In this document: piece by piece, positions 47,201 through 52,999 of the stretch
Layout of the letters: each line of letters begins with the position of its first letter
Position numbering within the stretch: the first letter of the stretch is position 1
Assembly (NCBI GenBank): GCA_944470555.2
Contig: OX104130.1
Location: forward strand, 74,777,160-74,841,159
DNA from: Heterobilharzia americana
Lineage: Eukaryota > Platyhelminthes > Trematoda > Strigeidida > Schistosomatidae
DNA length: 64,000 nt
Direction: 5' to 3'
Notes under the pieces: model-generated
What the model was told of the DNA's origin: nothing
The model's database searches: none
The model's input: only the letters and a program-made list of their open reading frames with translations
Program-made: the position numbers and the translations under genes

Positions 47201-48446
47201 CAATAACAGACCAAGAGAATTACCCTATAGAAGTAGAAGTAAACAGAGACAAACTGCTCTCAAGAAGTGAAAGTTTTAAGGTGCTGCAATGATGGAAAAT
47301 CTTTAGGTTTGTTAGAGATGGATGAAATAACATCTGAACTTCTCAACAGCATTATGGACAAAAATATACGTAGTATACTATGTAAATTGAGTCATTAAAT
47401 AAATAATAATTAATATTGACTATCATTCGACTATCTGAGATACCCGAGGTTTGGAAGACTAGTATTTATGGTGTGTGTTGATTGAAAGTAAAATGAATAT
47501 TTGAACCGTTGCCGGATTCGAGCCAGAGACCATCGGTGCTCTATCAACTGAGCTACAAGATCCGACTGCTGTTTAGATTTTTATTTCACTTCAATTCACA
47601 TGGTAGTCAGGTAAAAACTGTTGGTGACTGAAGTGAAATAAAAATTTACTCAGCAGTTGGACCTCGTAACTCAGTTAGTAGAGCACTTGATGGTCACTGG
47701 TTTGAATCCGGTCGCGGTTCAAATTTTCACTTCACCTTTAATTATCACCCAGTAAAAATAACTAATATGTTTCAAACTATATAAATGTTACTAACAAAAC
47801 CTTATACACAGATGGGTCGGCTCAAGTTTCCATACTTCAGAATAATACATAAAGAATAAGTGGATAGAAAAGTAGTGATATTAAAGAGGATAAAGTAGTG
47901 TGAGAGAATAAGCATTTTGAAGATAAAGGTTAACGCGAATATTCAAACTTTAGATGTTACCGAGTGAATACATCTTAATTATTATGACTGATTTTACAGC
48001 CATGTTACCAAGAGTCCTCGACCGTTGATTCTTCCCAGTTGGAGTCTCCGAGATGAAAGGAATTAGTGGATAAGGACTATATGTTACATGGCTTAAAATT
48101 GGTCATAATAGTTCGAGATGTATTCACTCCTTAATATCTTCATTGAAAGTAAAATATATTAGATTGAAGCCTGAGCAGATCTAATTAAAAACAATATTAT
48201 TCGTTTATATATCTTGTTTTAATCACAACTAACACACAGATCTTGGGTATATAACTTATCAAAGGTTCTATAGTGAATGGTATATTGAAATATAGAATGA
48301 CAGCATAAGTAATTCTAACAAGTTGCTGAAGAAGAGATAAATTTAGATGAATGACTAAACATTTAGTATTACACTAACCTGAATACACCACCACTTTCCA
48401 ATTGTGTATCCAACAGTTTAGAAATAAATTTGTCACCAATATTCAT
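16189..48446 (-). CDS. ACOT8: ACOT8-type acyl-CoA thioesterase (six coding exons)
   Basis: It hydrolyses fatty acyl-CoA to free acid and CoA. Coding exons in order of transcription: 48379-48446, 44678-44814, 39502-39742, 36269-36432, 25115-25309, 16189-16343. All junctions are GT-AG and phases match, giving 319 aa, the length I recall for human ACOT8. Hotdog domain 1: RTIYGGELMAQALMAASKTV and SLHCYF (residues 33-64), then LRDGRSF. Hotdog domain 2: YLSDALLL, LNQSIWFH, YGEIWNKDGHLLA, MAQQGLMR. The catalytic Asp, Ser/Thr and Gln of the TesB/ACOT8 family fall at D220, T239 and Q292; Thr is the bacterial TesB variant. The C-terminus is FARQVGK, not the SKL-type peroxisomal signal. Introns are 3-11 kb, filled with RTE, Penelope and SINE sequence. 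The frame is intact, so the gene is probably functional, with cytosolic rather than peroxisomal location (inference). Confidence 0.94.
16344..17278. other. ACOT8 intron 5, 3' part
   Basis: AT-rich, with no repeat or gene that I recognise. Confidence 0.4.
17279..18411. mobile_element. Foldback element with 12-base flanking repeat
   Basis: Two arms of about 360-370 bases (17294-17667 and 18009-18365) are inverted repeats of each other over their whole length, with scattered substitutions, around a spacer of about 340 bases. The spacer has a smaller inverted repeat (GAGTTGACCA / TGGTCAACTC near 17872-17928). TTAACGGAGGTA stands directly outside at 17279-17290 and 18400-18411, as a target site duplication would. 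No transposase frame is inside, so it would be a nonautonomous element. It lies in ACOT8 intron 5. The family is not recognised. Confidence 0.72.
18864..22803 (-). mobile_element. RTE family A retrotransposon, near full length
   Basis: About 3.94 kb, flanked by GCACATGTATAC at 18852-18863 and 22804-22815. The uninterrupted site exists at 32593-32604 on the other strand. Order in sense: 5' region (22803 to about 22210), endonuclease plus reverse transcriptase ORF, 3' untranslated region, and an ATG/ATC-repeat tail at 18864-18876. A single ORF with endonuclease and reverse transcriptase, no LTR, and a short-repeat tail are typical of the RTE clade. It resembles the schistosome SR2-type elements, though I cannot confirm the subfamily. 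Confidence 0.9.
19056..21974 (-). CDS. RTE endonuclease-reverse transcriptase (972 codons)
   Basis: Protein for target-primed retrotransposition. The apurinic-type endonuclease occupies about residues 1-250: CETR at 7-10, SAYAPTD near 97-103, GDLNAQVG at 134-141, QIDHIAIS at 204-211, SDHALV at 231-236. The reverse transcriptase is at about 450-760: KRGRAAGPDG, IPVFKKG, ENQAGFRPGRGCIDQIFTLR, FLDLKAAFDSVDRE with the first catalytic Asp, GVRQGCPLSPFLFN, LEYADDIVLL with the YADD pair at 695-698. The C-terminal part has the [11 protein letters not shown] block and ends IHTLSSS. The first ATG used here lies inside the endonuclease. The expected FNVRTL start is at 22025-22042 in another frame, so a small frameshift near 21985-21995 has probably inactivated or shortened this copy. 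Confidence 0.93.
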   Translation of the reverse strand: MDVCCVCETRIQDPSVVIHLTSPDQSGESAKFTLRVSGDSIASSRGLAGVGIALSTRAENSLLDWIPVDSRLCAMRLNGTVRTKRNSETRRCLFVISAYAPTDCSSDEVKDEFYHKLSNLLSKAKRSDVVVVAGDLNAQVGRLSEAERHLGGTFGIPAERTDNGDRLLQLCSDNRLFLASTNFRHKERHCLTWRPPSSTQRWTQIDHIAISHRWRGSVEDCRSFWSTCLDSDHALVRARICLRLNGRRKNLATKPLRVLLDNENTKAVFSEKLARQLSEQKTVTHPEEAWCHLQSTVKAALETVADSKIMAKKSQWISAASSKLMDARECIPAGSEYNEERAQLKNKLTKSLRNDREQWWAAKAKEMEKAAAIGNSRQLFRLIKETGGKWSTTVSEVIAEKDGSAIHSQGRRLGRWAEHFEEQFNWPPATIALPAIQSDPEWDIETGPPTLEEVEKAVGSLKRGRAAGPDGLPAEVYKNGGRVLLVRLTEVLASIWESNTIPSDWSKSLIIPVFKKGEKSSCDNHRGISLTNIVSKILSSIILRRLSGAREQQARENQAGFRPGRGCIDQIFTLRQVLEHRHAYRRPTIAVFLDLKAAFDSVDREVLWQCLSLKGVPSKYITLLKALYSNTCGHVRAYGELSRELYSSSGVRQGCPLSPFLFNFIIDILMEVSLSSPNYKDVDRITGEFSLDLEYADDIVLLGEDADKMQSLLNTLSGNLRMFGMRFSPPKCKFLLQDWSSAVPRLTIESEVVECVDHFTYLGSRINPGGLVADEISARIQKARLAFANLRHLWRRRDIRLSIKGRVYCTAVRSVLLYGCETWPLKVEDKKRLQVFDHRCLRSIGRIPWCHHVSNAEVRCRVLGRRGKSVDEVVNLHRLRWLGHVLRMPSHRLPRHTMLAEVGSGWKKARGGQTKTWHQCMKSLTVGLSHVGRCRLGGWGPRDKRNQWLETLGDMAQNRSQWRRCIHTLSSS
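22804..23680. repeat. Non-TE part of duplicated block, arm 1
   Basis: Intron sequence with no gene recognised, present again almost base for base in reverse at 31740-32604. Only short frames are open. Confidence 0.7.
23680..24815 (+). mobile_element. RTE family B fragment (reverse transcriptase part)
   Basis: Corresponds to about 12345-13455 of the long family B copy: linker, GKAAGPDRI near 23810, a FDSVDRE block near 24210 and VVDST near 24430. There are several small deletions and stops. It ends abruptly at about 24815 inside the gene, and the 3' end is missing. Up to about 24165 it belongs to the near-identical inverted duplication. Confidence 0.82.
24882..24905. repeat. (AG)n microsatellite
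   Basis: A perfect AG run of 24 bases. Confidence 0.95.
25115..25309 (-). CDS. ACOT8: ACOT8 coding exon 5
   Basis: Residues 204-269 with D220 in YLSDALLLW and T239 in LVTLNQSIWFH. Length 195, both flanking introns phase 1, so skipping would keep the frame but delete two catalytic residues. Acceptor CTCCCAG, donor GTTAGT. It lies between two inverted copies of a 1.8 kb block. Confidence 0.94.
25310..26154. other. ACOT8 intron 4, 3' part
   Basis: AT-rich intron. I see no repeat or gene I can name. Confidence 0.4.
26155..26640 (-). mobile_element. RTE family B 3' end
   Basis: The minus strand from 26614 is open for 150 codons, unusually intact for this family. It reads GALRKAFPINYRHSS, SLLKIRWPERISNKELW, MKMDWAYTKKADWGHHASG, MTWRRSCEEEMRACGLSWSQ and ends EALCSIRNPKDK, followed by the shared tail. 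It is 5'-truncated near 26640. Confidence 0.85.
26925..28120 (+). mobile_element. RTE family B fragment with open RT frame
   Basis: Plus-strand frame 26918-27586 (222 codons) covers the reverse transcriptase: FINLIQQLYEDATCP, VKTGVKQGCILSPMIF, LDFADDLCLMSHKLED (FADD in place of YADD), TGLQMNVEKTEVMK, YLGSIVSTTGSG. It then decays through the C-terminal part to the shared 3' end at about 28110. It lies antisense to ACOT8 in intron 4. Confidence 0.86.
28121..29439. other. ACOT8 intron 4, no gene recognised
   Basis: Short frames only. CGTTCCGACCTAG-type words near 28670 recall the 3' regions of Penelope-like elements but are not enough for a call. Confidence 0.3.
29440..29700 (-). mobile_element. 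Penelope-like element C-terminal remnant
   Basis: Minus-strand frame of 82 codons with INKQRTLHLLQFGEALAIKH and FQPYLYTQKE...LPW. This parallels the tail LKFIKALAMRKFNPPLCVQK ... LNLPW at 36660-36790. These are the last residues after the GIY-YIG domain in schistosome Penelope-like elements, as I recall them. Confidence 0.5.
30056..31725 (-). mobile_element. RTE family B fragment with 3' end
   Basis: Reverse complement of the long family B copy from about 12345 to its tail, with many small frame breaks. Landmarks on the minus strand: GKAAGPDRI near 31590, VVDSTG-W near 31000, and the C-terminal RKNKQQGTLAW region near 30370. Up to about 31250 (from the left end of the match at 33026) it belongs to the inverted duplication; below that it resembles 12840-14030 more than 24165-24815. 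Confidence 0.85.
31250..33026 (-). repeat. Inverted duplication, arm 2 (empty site)
   Basis: Continuous reverse-complement match of arm 1 (18415-18851 joined to 22804-24165). It lacks the family A element and keeps one GTATACATGTGC at 32593-32604. It also lacks 17 bases present in arm 1 just left of the insertion. It lies in ACOT8 intron 4. Confidence 0.88.
33030..34915 (-). mobile_element. RTE family B 5' part
   Basis: Reverse complement of 10862-12770: the 5' untranslated region with an AG run (34680-34702), endonuclease with TNNVDEDKKEEF near 34260 and AKLGAGNTERELIM near 34150, then linker and start of the reverse transcriptase. It stops at 33030 where the duplicated block begins, and overlaps in content with 30056-31725, so the two are not simply one interrupted copy. 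Confidence 0.85.
34916..35307. other. ACOT8 intron 4 spacer
   Basis: AT-rich, nothing recognised. Confidence 0.4.
35308..35760 (-). mobile_element. RTE family B copy with internal deletion
   Basis: The minus strand shows EKILEDLDFVDVLCLMSHKL, GLQMNVEKTEVMKI and EVASFTYLGSTVS (this last strand intact). It then jumps at about 35445-35450 straight to the far C-terminal RRVGRPRVTWRRSYEEE. Another small deletion removes part of the tail near 35335. The 3' end is TTGTCCCTTGGGTTC in reverse. Confidence 0.82.
36269..36432 (-). CDS. ACOT8: ACOT8 coding exon 4
   Basis: Residues 149-204, including FDANSPIETRFCEP, VLGLKSNVGGRLHSWMRLKE. Acceptor TTTTTAG, donor GTAAGT. A Penelope remnant starts only about 69 bases upstream of the acceptor. 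Confidence 0.92.
36501..36990 (+). mobile_element. Penelope-like remnant with inverted terminal repeats
   Basis: Open tract 36640-36790 reads RIDMKTAFKVLNKSGQSRVL, KFIKALAMRKFNPPLCVQKQ and ends LNLPW, the C-terminal tail of a Penelope-like protein. It is enclosed by inverted repeats of about 69 bases, 36501-36569 and 36922-36990, both starting at the outside with TAAACAGCGTAATGAGAAGA. Terminal repeats in either orientation are known for this class. It sits about 69 bases upstream of the ACOT8 exon 4 acceptor. Confidence 0.65.
36991..37935. other. ACOT8 intron 3 spacer
   Basis: AT-rich with short frames, nothing recognised. Confidence 0.35.
37936..38420 (-). mobile_element. RTE family A-like RT fragment
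   Basis: The minus strand carries CRENQAGFRPGRGCIDRI-like residues near 38300-38360, a KAAFD block near 38215-38235, then RVPSKDITPKKALYLKS, HVKAYGELSCEL and GGIHQGCPLTPFPLDF. It is diverged from the full family A copy and has frame breaks. It ends within the reverse transcriptase, so both ends of the element are missing. Confidence 0.72.
38421..39084. other. ACOT8 intron 3 spacer
   Basis: AT-rich, nothing recognised. Confidence 0.35.
39085..39240 (-). mobile_element. SINE with decayed hammerhead ribozyme
   Basis: The minus strand has a tRNA-like head (GGTCTAGTGGATAA A-box region near 39215; degraded B box GAGTTCTGCTCC near 39165), followed by a hammerhead fold at 39099-39144. Stem I is ATCCAG/CTGGAT, the core TTGACGA (first C changed), stem II GTCC/GGAC, then CGAAAC. 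This architecture matches the schistosome SM-alpha SINEs. The changed core base should reduce cleavage. Confidence 0.72.
39463..39495. repeat. (AC)n microsatellite
   Basis: Perfect AC run of 33 bases, ending a few bases from the ACOT8 exon 3 donor at 39501. Confidence 0.97.
39502..39742 (-). CDS. ACOT8: ACOT8 coding exon 3
   Basis: Residues 69-149: VVEPNNYHVTKLRDGRSFCH, then a VITPYFRMDCSF strand and the linker FLSTMPSVPSVEETQDF. Acceptor TTTCAAG, donor GTAAGT. The alternative acceptor four bases downstream would hit a stop codon at once, which settles the boundary. Confidence 0.93.
39743..40075. other. ACOT8 intron 2 spacer
   Basis: AT-rich, nothing recognised. Confidence 0.4.
40076..40520 (+). 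mobile_element. Penelope-like 3' remnant with GIY-YIG domain
   Basis: Broken plus-strand translation contains VVYVGETAR, then SVRVSEHKLYLK, KLENKSAIVLHSIEMRHN and a closing tract. This is the Y-x-G-x-T, R, EH pattern of the GIY-YIG endonuclease at the C-terminus of Penelope-like proteins. It parallels VTYIGQTSRPVSVSIAEHRN at 43010-43070. Stops make it inactive. Confidence 0.65.
40739..40799. repeat. (TA)n microsatellite
   Basis: TA run of about 61 bases. The long frames rich in Ile and Tyr across it are artefacts of the repeat. Confidence 0.97.
41040..43200 (+). mobile_element. Penelope-like element, RT plus GIY-YIG, decayed
   Basis: The frame is continuous in meaning but broken by stops. 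An N-terminal tract at 41443-41628 is followed by IVIVKSDKGNSTAVMDKLDY (41680-41750), IYGTVKVHQPGYSIRHIVDL (41920-41985), SFDVTSLY (near 42135), VAMGLPISPIVAD (42300-42340) and WLYVDDTFTVLKS (42405-42445). These are the ordered reverse transcriptase blocks of Penelope-like elements. At 42715-43146 a linker and GIY-YIG domain follow (CNDCEVKVTYIGQTSRPVSV, IAEHRN). CCTGAAGAAGCTCGGGCC at 41035-41052 resembles a Penelope untranslated region. It is inside ACOT8 intron 2, antisense to the gene. Confidence 0.88.
41202..41265. repeat. (TA)n microsatellite
   Basis: Second TA run, about 64 bases, shortly before the Penelope-like element. Confidence 0.97.
43201..43692. other. ACOT8 intron 2 spacer
   Basis: No gene or repeat recognised. 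Confidence 0.4.
43693..44540 (-). mobile_element. RTE family B 3' part
   Basis: From the shared tail (TTATTTGTCCCTTGGGTTCC in reverse) through the C-terminal part (KIRWPERIRKEELWLAGKEP near 44000) and YLGSTVSTTGG near 44310 to the ADDFCLSHKLEDLQAKT region at about 44480-44540. It is 5'-truncated inside the reverse transcriptase, only 137 bases from the ACOT8 exon 2 donor. Confidence 0.83.
44678..44814 (-). CDS. ACOT8: ACOT8 coding exon 2
   Basis: Residues 23-69, from the split Arg through GERVFSPNPRTIYGGEL, the AQALMAASKTV helix and SLHCYFHDR. Acceptor TTTTAG, donor GTGAGT. It holds the core of the first hotdog fold, the strongest family match in the protein. Confidence 0.93.
45290..45469 (-). 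repeat. Diverged RTE 3' region fragment
   Basis: Shares an ordered series of words with 46500-46640 and 47815-47960: GTGGATAGA, AATAAGCA-TTT, AAATATTCAAGCTTTAGAAGA. The longer relatives lead into family A-like C-terminal coding sequence, so this is probably a 3' untranslated fragment. Confidence 0.4.
45470..45662 (-). repeat. Palindromic tRNA-like repeat, copy 1
   Basis: The outer arms 45471-45518 and 45609-45656 are inverted repeats (CTGGGTGGTGATTGAAGGTG against CTGGATGATGAATGAAGATG). Between them the minus strand reads a tRNA-like cloverleaf: D-arm and A box TAGCTCAGTTGGTAGAGCAC, B box GGTTCGAATCC, GGACC pairing with GGTCC. The tail CCAAACCATGGGTATCTCAG follows on the right. Confidence 0.75.
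45845..45995 (+). repeat. Palindromic tRNA-like repeat, copy 2
   Basis: tRNA-like core on the plus strand (TATCTCAGTTGGTAGAGCAC, then anticodon-like stem CCGGG/CCCGG with a 7-base loop, GGTTCCAAA at the B box). Inverted arms are near 45845-45870 and 45946-45975. Oriented opposite to copy 1. Confidence 0.7.
46470..46815 (-). mobile_element. RTE 3' end, family A relative
   Basis: The order matches family A in reverse: AACATAGAACCTTGCACA near 46478 for the tail region, a variable untranslated part, then CCATGTCACC, AACCACTGATTC, CCAACAGTCAGGGACTTCAT and GCCAGTGTCTAGCCG (compare 19100-19240). It is strongly diverged, so it is an old insertion or a sister family. Confidence 0.55.
46950..47125 (+). 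mobile_element. SINE with decayed hammerhead
   Basis: A hammerhead-like stretch near 47030-47085 keeps the 3' half (CCCAGATAGGACGAAACAGC). The CUGANGA core is replaced by GTTAAGAA. The upstream tRNA-like head is hard to see. Confidence 0.5.
47455..47600 (-). repeat. Palindromic tRNA-like repeat, copy 3
   Basis: The minus strand has CTTGTAGCTCAGTTGATAGAGCAC and GGCTCGAATCCGGC. Arms are at 47468-47506 and 47566-47592. The tail (GGTATCTCAGATAGTCGAATG in reverse) is on the left side, opposite to copy 1. Confidence 0.7.
47620..47765 (+). repeat. Palindromic tRNA-like repeat, copy 4
   Basis: Plus-strand core CTCGTAACTCAGTTAGTAGAGC and GGTTTGAATCC, with a right arm ending TTAATTATCACCCAGT. It is head to head with copy 3, repeating the arrangement of copies 1 and 2. 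Confidence 0.68.
47800..48080 (-). repeat. Diverged RTE 3' region fragment
   Basis: Parallel to 45290-45469 and 46500-46740 (GGTCGGCTCAAGTTTCCATA, AATATTCAAACTTTAGATG, CCATGTTACCAAGAGTCC, TTGATTCTTCCCAGTTGG). It represents the same old 3' end. Confidence 0.45.
48379..48446 (-). CDS. ACOT8: ACOT8 coding exon 1
   Basis: Encodes MNIGDKFISKLLDTQLESGG and two more residues up to the split Arg23. The ATG at 48446 is the first in frame after AT-rich, intron-like sequence. Donor GTTAGT. TATATAG lies just upstream of the ATG, so a 5' untranslated exon or trans-splicing is possible. Confidence 0.82.
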
Positions 48447-48869
48447 TATTCTATATAATAATAAGAATAATACAAAATATATAAATAAATGAATGTAGAA
48501 AAACAATTTCAATAGGAATATGAGAACAACAAAATCTAGTTGATTATTGTAGTTTATTAAAGGATTTACGAAATATAAAATATATACACACAAAATAATA
48601 AGATCTAATCTGCACATTTTGTTTTTAGCAAACTAAATTAATCAATGTGTTACGAAGAAAACTGCAGTTTTCATTTGCCAACTGTTTCAATATAGACTTG
48701 GACTCCTCAGGAAACGGTAACGATGGCTAAAACAAAAAATAAAGTAATATATTTACAGATTATGGAGTAAAACGTAATAATAAAATACAATCAGCTTACC
48801 AGTCAATAACTAATGTTAGCAATTATAAAGATTTCAACGTTCCCTAACCAATAATGAATTGTATTGTAT

Positions 48870-49030
48870 ATTAATGATGGGTAGTGGCCAGCAGTGGAAT
48901 CCAGGAGGTGCGTTCCCTCCTGTTTAGGACTAGTCAGCTAGATGCACCTATCCCCGCTAGGACTCGAACTCAGGACCGATCGCTTCAAACGCCAGAGCAT
49001 TATCTACTAGACCACTGAGTCAAGATAGCC
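48870..49030 (-). mobile_element. SINE with decayed hammerhead ribozyme
   Basis: Same family as 39085-39240. The minus strand has GGTCTAGTAGATAATGCTC, a degraded B box GAGTTCGAGTCC, and a hammerhead fold at 48899-48943 with stem I ATCTAG/CTGGAT and core CTGACTA (the invariant G changed). Confidence 0.72.
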
Positions 49031-50134
49031 ACCTCATGGATTGCTTAGAATAATACAAGACAGTAGTTTATTTTGTCATCTGTTCTAATATATTATTACG
49101 GCAAGATTACACAAGTACACCTCACACAATGAATATATAGATTAGCAATAAAAATAATGATGTATACATTCCTGTCGTGAGAAATAACTCAAATATCCCT
49201 GTGAAAACCTTCATCACTAACCAGTCAAGGTAGAAAACAACATTGAATAAAGTGACAAGACCTAGACTGTTTAAAGTTGCACAACTGTAACTCTTATTAA
49301 TAAGGTTGAACGATATGGTGGAGAATATTTGTAGTTCATTATGTAGACGTTCAAAACGAGATGTTATCTTGCAACCGTCTCAATATCATCATCATCATTA
49401 TATTTTACGCAGATGTTTATAAAGTGCTACTTTGCCTAGACTTAACCTTATTGTTCGGTTGGTCAGTGTGTCGGTGCATATTGAACTAGATTGGTTGACA
49501 GTTAACCTCTAGTTTTCTTTTAAAAAGTGTGCATCTATGTTATTGGTTGACTTCTTTTGTTTGTATACAGTAACGTTGAGTTTGCTTCTTTATAACTGAC
49601 TGTTCCTTTTTATTGAATAGTAAATAGATTTTGAGAATAAGTTTAAAATCAAGGTAAAATTAAAAACCGATAGCGTTTGCGTATTCTACACTAGTCAACC
49701 CCATTACTAAAATTAATCTCTACAAACTAGTTACGCAATAAATTGATTTCGAACAAGAACTTCTGAACAAATGTTACACTCAGTGAAAATCGCACTGAAT
49801 ATATAATCTTATACATGTACACTATAACTTTAGTTTAGTCAAAGTAATCACAGTACCGTAATGAACCGACTGATTCCATATATATCCGATACAAGATGTG
49901 TGAATTCTTTTAAAACATCTATTTCTGAAACCATAAAACCGATCACAAGTTGTACTAACGGAAAGTAAACAGCTTACATGTATGTTGATTTACTAGGAAT
50001 CCTTGAATTTTGTAGACTGTATCGGTTATGTTCATTTCACTACAGTCATTGCAACAGAGCTAAAATTCAGTTTTTCAACTAACACGATCAACAATCATTA
50101 ACATTTCAAAAGCAAAGTTAGAAGAAACTGAAGA
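49031..50134. other. Upstream of ACOT8, no gene recognised
   Basis: AT-rich. No exon of ACOT8 or another gene is visible. Confidence 0.35.
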
Positions 50135-50735
50135 TGGTGTATGAATATCGACCGAGAGACGTGAAGGAAGATTAAGAAGCAAAGATGTAGAAGGTTGATA
50201 ATGATCAGATAAGACTTGAGTGCTGAAAAAGTTATGTGGGTGGTTCACACTTCTCAACTGCCCACATCATGAAAAGTTAGTTCCTCTTGAGAAATTTGAA
50301 GAAGAAGGGTTAGTACGTGACCACATAGCTCAAGAGACATCTTTTTGAGACCAGTCATATATGGCCGTTTCGGAAGTTTGATATCTTAGTTTGTTTTTAT
50401 GAATTCCATTATGAAACTGAATCGCCGGTAACCATATATTGCACGACGGAATGGAATGTGCTGTTTTTAAGGCCAACTTTTTCTCACCTCCATTCGAATA
50501 GGGAAGGTAGTGTCAGAGTAGCACTGCTGGTAATTCAAAGGAAACACCTTACTTCGGCCATACACCCTCAATCATAGCGATATATTCTTTTCGTCTAGTC
50601 ACTATCCAATAAACCTTCCTGGTATGATAGGACCCAGAGGGAACAAGCGTTTCACCAGCATAGCTTCTTGGGTCATTGTGATATGTAAGTCTGACCACTA
50701 CTTCAAGGTAGTAACTATCGGAGAGAAAGTCATTT
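50135..50735 (-). repeat. Solo family A 5' unit
   Basis: Follows 22160-22803 along its full length with substitutions: GAGACGTGAAGGAAGATTA at the left, ACTTCTCAACTGCCCACATC, GGTATGATAGGACC and GTAGTAACTATCGG at the right. No endonuclease or reverse transcriptase is attached. Confidence 0.62.
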
Positions 50736-52049
50736 ATCAAAAAAATGCATTATTAGGCTTCGCTGATTTCCTGGACCAACTTGTTACTGAATGTTAATAC
50801 CCTCGTCTCTCTTGCGCTTTTTATGATTGATGATTGGAAAGACTCTTGATCACATTTTAGGCAGGATAATACCACTCTTTTCTTTGTAGCTGAAACACAC
50901 CGCAATGAGTACTACTCAGCTGGAATAACGTTGACTAACGTTTGGTTGTAAGTTACTCAGTTTCACTACTTTTTTTATACCAGTGGTTCAGTCATGTGGG
51001 CCAATTACGGACTAATCCTACGCTACAACCGGAAGATGGGTTTCCGTGATAAAAGCAGTCACCAGTTACTAACCATTAGGGTTACGAGTTCAAGACTACT
51101 TAATCTACATCGGTTCAAGAAGCAAGATAGTATCATTGATCGTCAGACTTATGGAATACCTCATTACCTAGTAGTTTAGGGTTGTTCAGTTTCTTAAAAT
51201 ACAATCAAATAGATTGCTAAAAACAACCGATTTACAATTGATGTTTGAATAACGTTAACGTGTGATAGAAAATATCTTGAGAGATAAACATAATACACAG
51301 AAGATAAGGAGATATATAGAAACTTATAAAGTAGGAAAAAGCAAAACAATTATAATTTTAGTAAATAAAGAATCAAAAAATCGTACATGATAATTTACAA
51401 AGCTGCGTAAAAATTTGATGATCATGTTAGTAAATTTTGCTGATTTTCTCAGGTTTATATCCTTTTGAAATTCTGAGTAAAATTTGTTCGAAATTTTCAC
51501 AAAAAGTTTCGAAGTAGATAAATCAGACGACGACGACGACAGTGAATGCATAAAAACCTGAGAAATTCGAATAAGAATTTATAAATGAATAAACAAATAA
51601 ATAATAATAAATAGTAATTAATTCCTTTGAAAATAAATTAAATCAGTTATGTGGAAAATTCCATCTAAATTCTTATGCTTTAGTCAGTTAGCCAGTCAAA
51701 ATCAACATGAACGGTCTTTCTCTTAACAAAATTTAAACTGGGTGAGAATAAGGCTATCAGCAAAATAGGATGCATCCACTATATTTCATCAGTGATTTAC
51801 AGCTCAAAACAGTTTCGAGTGCTCAAAAGAATCAGGCGTGAACAGTACAGATTACGTGACCGTAGGAATACATGACACCTTCCGTAACTTGAGCAATAAG
51901 ACCAGTAGCACTTGGTAAATAACAGTGAATTTGAAATATCTCAAGCAGGACCAACTAAAAGGTGAACCAATATCCTACTTAACATGTTTACCCTGTTGAG
52001 CATTCCAAACATTCACCTAAGTGGTATCCCATAATTATTTGGATGAACA
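50736..52049. other. No recognisable gene
   Basis: AT-rich. A short GAC repeat lies at 51528-51541. No domain seen. Confidence 0.35.
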
Positions 52050-52135
52050 CTGGAAACCTAGCAGTATTAGACAGATGTTCCCTCCTAGTATCGAGCTACT
52101 CACCACTACAAACCCATGAAACCCCAGCAATCGGA
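52050..52135 (-). repeat. Hammerhead-half SINE remnant
   Basis: The minus strand reads TGAGTAG, CTCGATACTAGGAGGGAAC, CTGTCTAATACTG, aligned with the ribozyme of the SINE at 54385-54590 but with core and stem changes. The tRNA-like head is absent or unrecognisable. Confidence 0.4.
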
Positions 52136-52224
52136 CCAAACACCTTAAGGTTCCATCGTCGTCAGGACAAATACTCAACGACGATACTCAGGGATGATCA
52201 CCTTATGTAGTCAAATGACAGAAG

Positions 52225-52400
52225 TTGGAAATATGGAACACAGTGGATTACGACCCACTGGCTCAATGGTAACATGATGGTCATCGAACCTAAGTGTCCT
52301 GGGTTCAATCCTTGGAGATGTGCGGGCATGGAGGCGTACTCCTGAGGAGTCTTATACAACAAACAAACAACTGTTCACTGCTTCCAACTTTCCAATGTTC
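52225..52400 (+). mobile_element. SINE with half-intact hammerhead
   Basis: tRNA-like head with A box TGGCTCAATGGTAA and B box GGGTTCAATCC, then the ribozyme part from 52334. The core CTGAGGA at 52342-52348 fits the CUGANGA consensus, but the second core strand GAAA has become CAAA, and stem II no longer closes. Confidence 0.7.
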
Positions 52401-52904
52401 CTCTAACTCATTTCACTTCATGATCAATACCAACCTGAAATCAATAAATCACCACAAACCTCCAAATTATATTAAATAAGTCATAAATCAACTATACCAT
52501 CCCCCTTTACCATTTATAAGTGGAGAATCAGAGAGCTTTGCACATTAATTACAAATAAAATTCCCGTTAGAAACGAACTGCAGCCTTCATCTTTACTAAC
52601 TCAAAAATAATAAATATTAGTTAGCTTTCATCGACACCTAACTCTCTCCGGTAATTATGATGACATATATGCAAGGAAAAAACCAAAGCCAACATCCCCC
52701 CCCCCCACATTGATTTCTAACAACTAACACCATAATTCTATAGCATGGAAGAGTGTTGATAGACAAAAACAAATTCAGAGGTTACTCACTGTATCAAAGC
52801 GATAAAGTTCTTTTCTGCAGACAATACAATCGTAGTCATATCAATATCTAAATTGGACAAGCTAAAAACACCATTCAGAATCATTGACTCTCACAACAAC
52901 AAAA

Positions 52905-52990
52905 TGAGACCTGACATTATTGCGTAACATTCCATGTTGCCATGCCATGCCCCTCATCATCACATCAACATCCAAGGAACCAAGATGCAA
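52905..52990 (-). mobile_element. RTE family A 3' untranslated remnant
   Basis: Resembles 18885-18945: GACCTGACATTATTGCGTAAC, GTTGCCATGCC, CATCACATCAA against GACCAGGCATTACTGCGTAAC, GTTGCCACACC, CAGCACATCAA. Short and diverged. Confidence 0.4.
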
Positions 52991-52999
52991 CATACAAAA

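Noticed and set aside
48447..48617. Longer N-terminus for ACOT8 from the upstream open frame
   Set aside because: The upstream codons are AT-rich and hydrophobic like intron translation, and TATATAG just before the ATG suggests a splice boundary.
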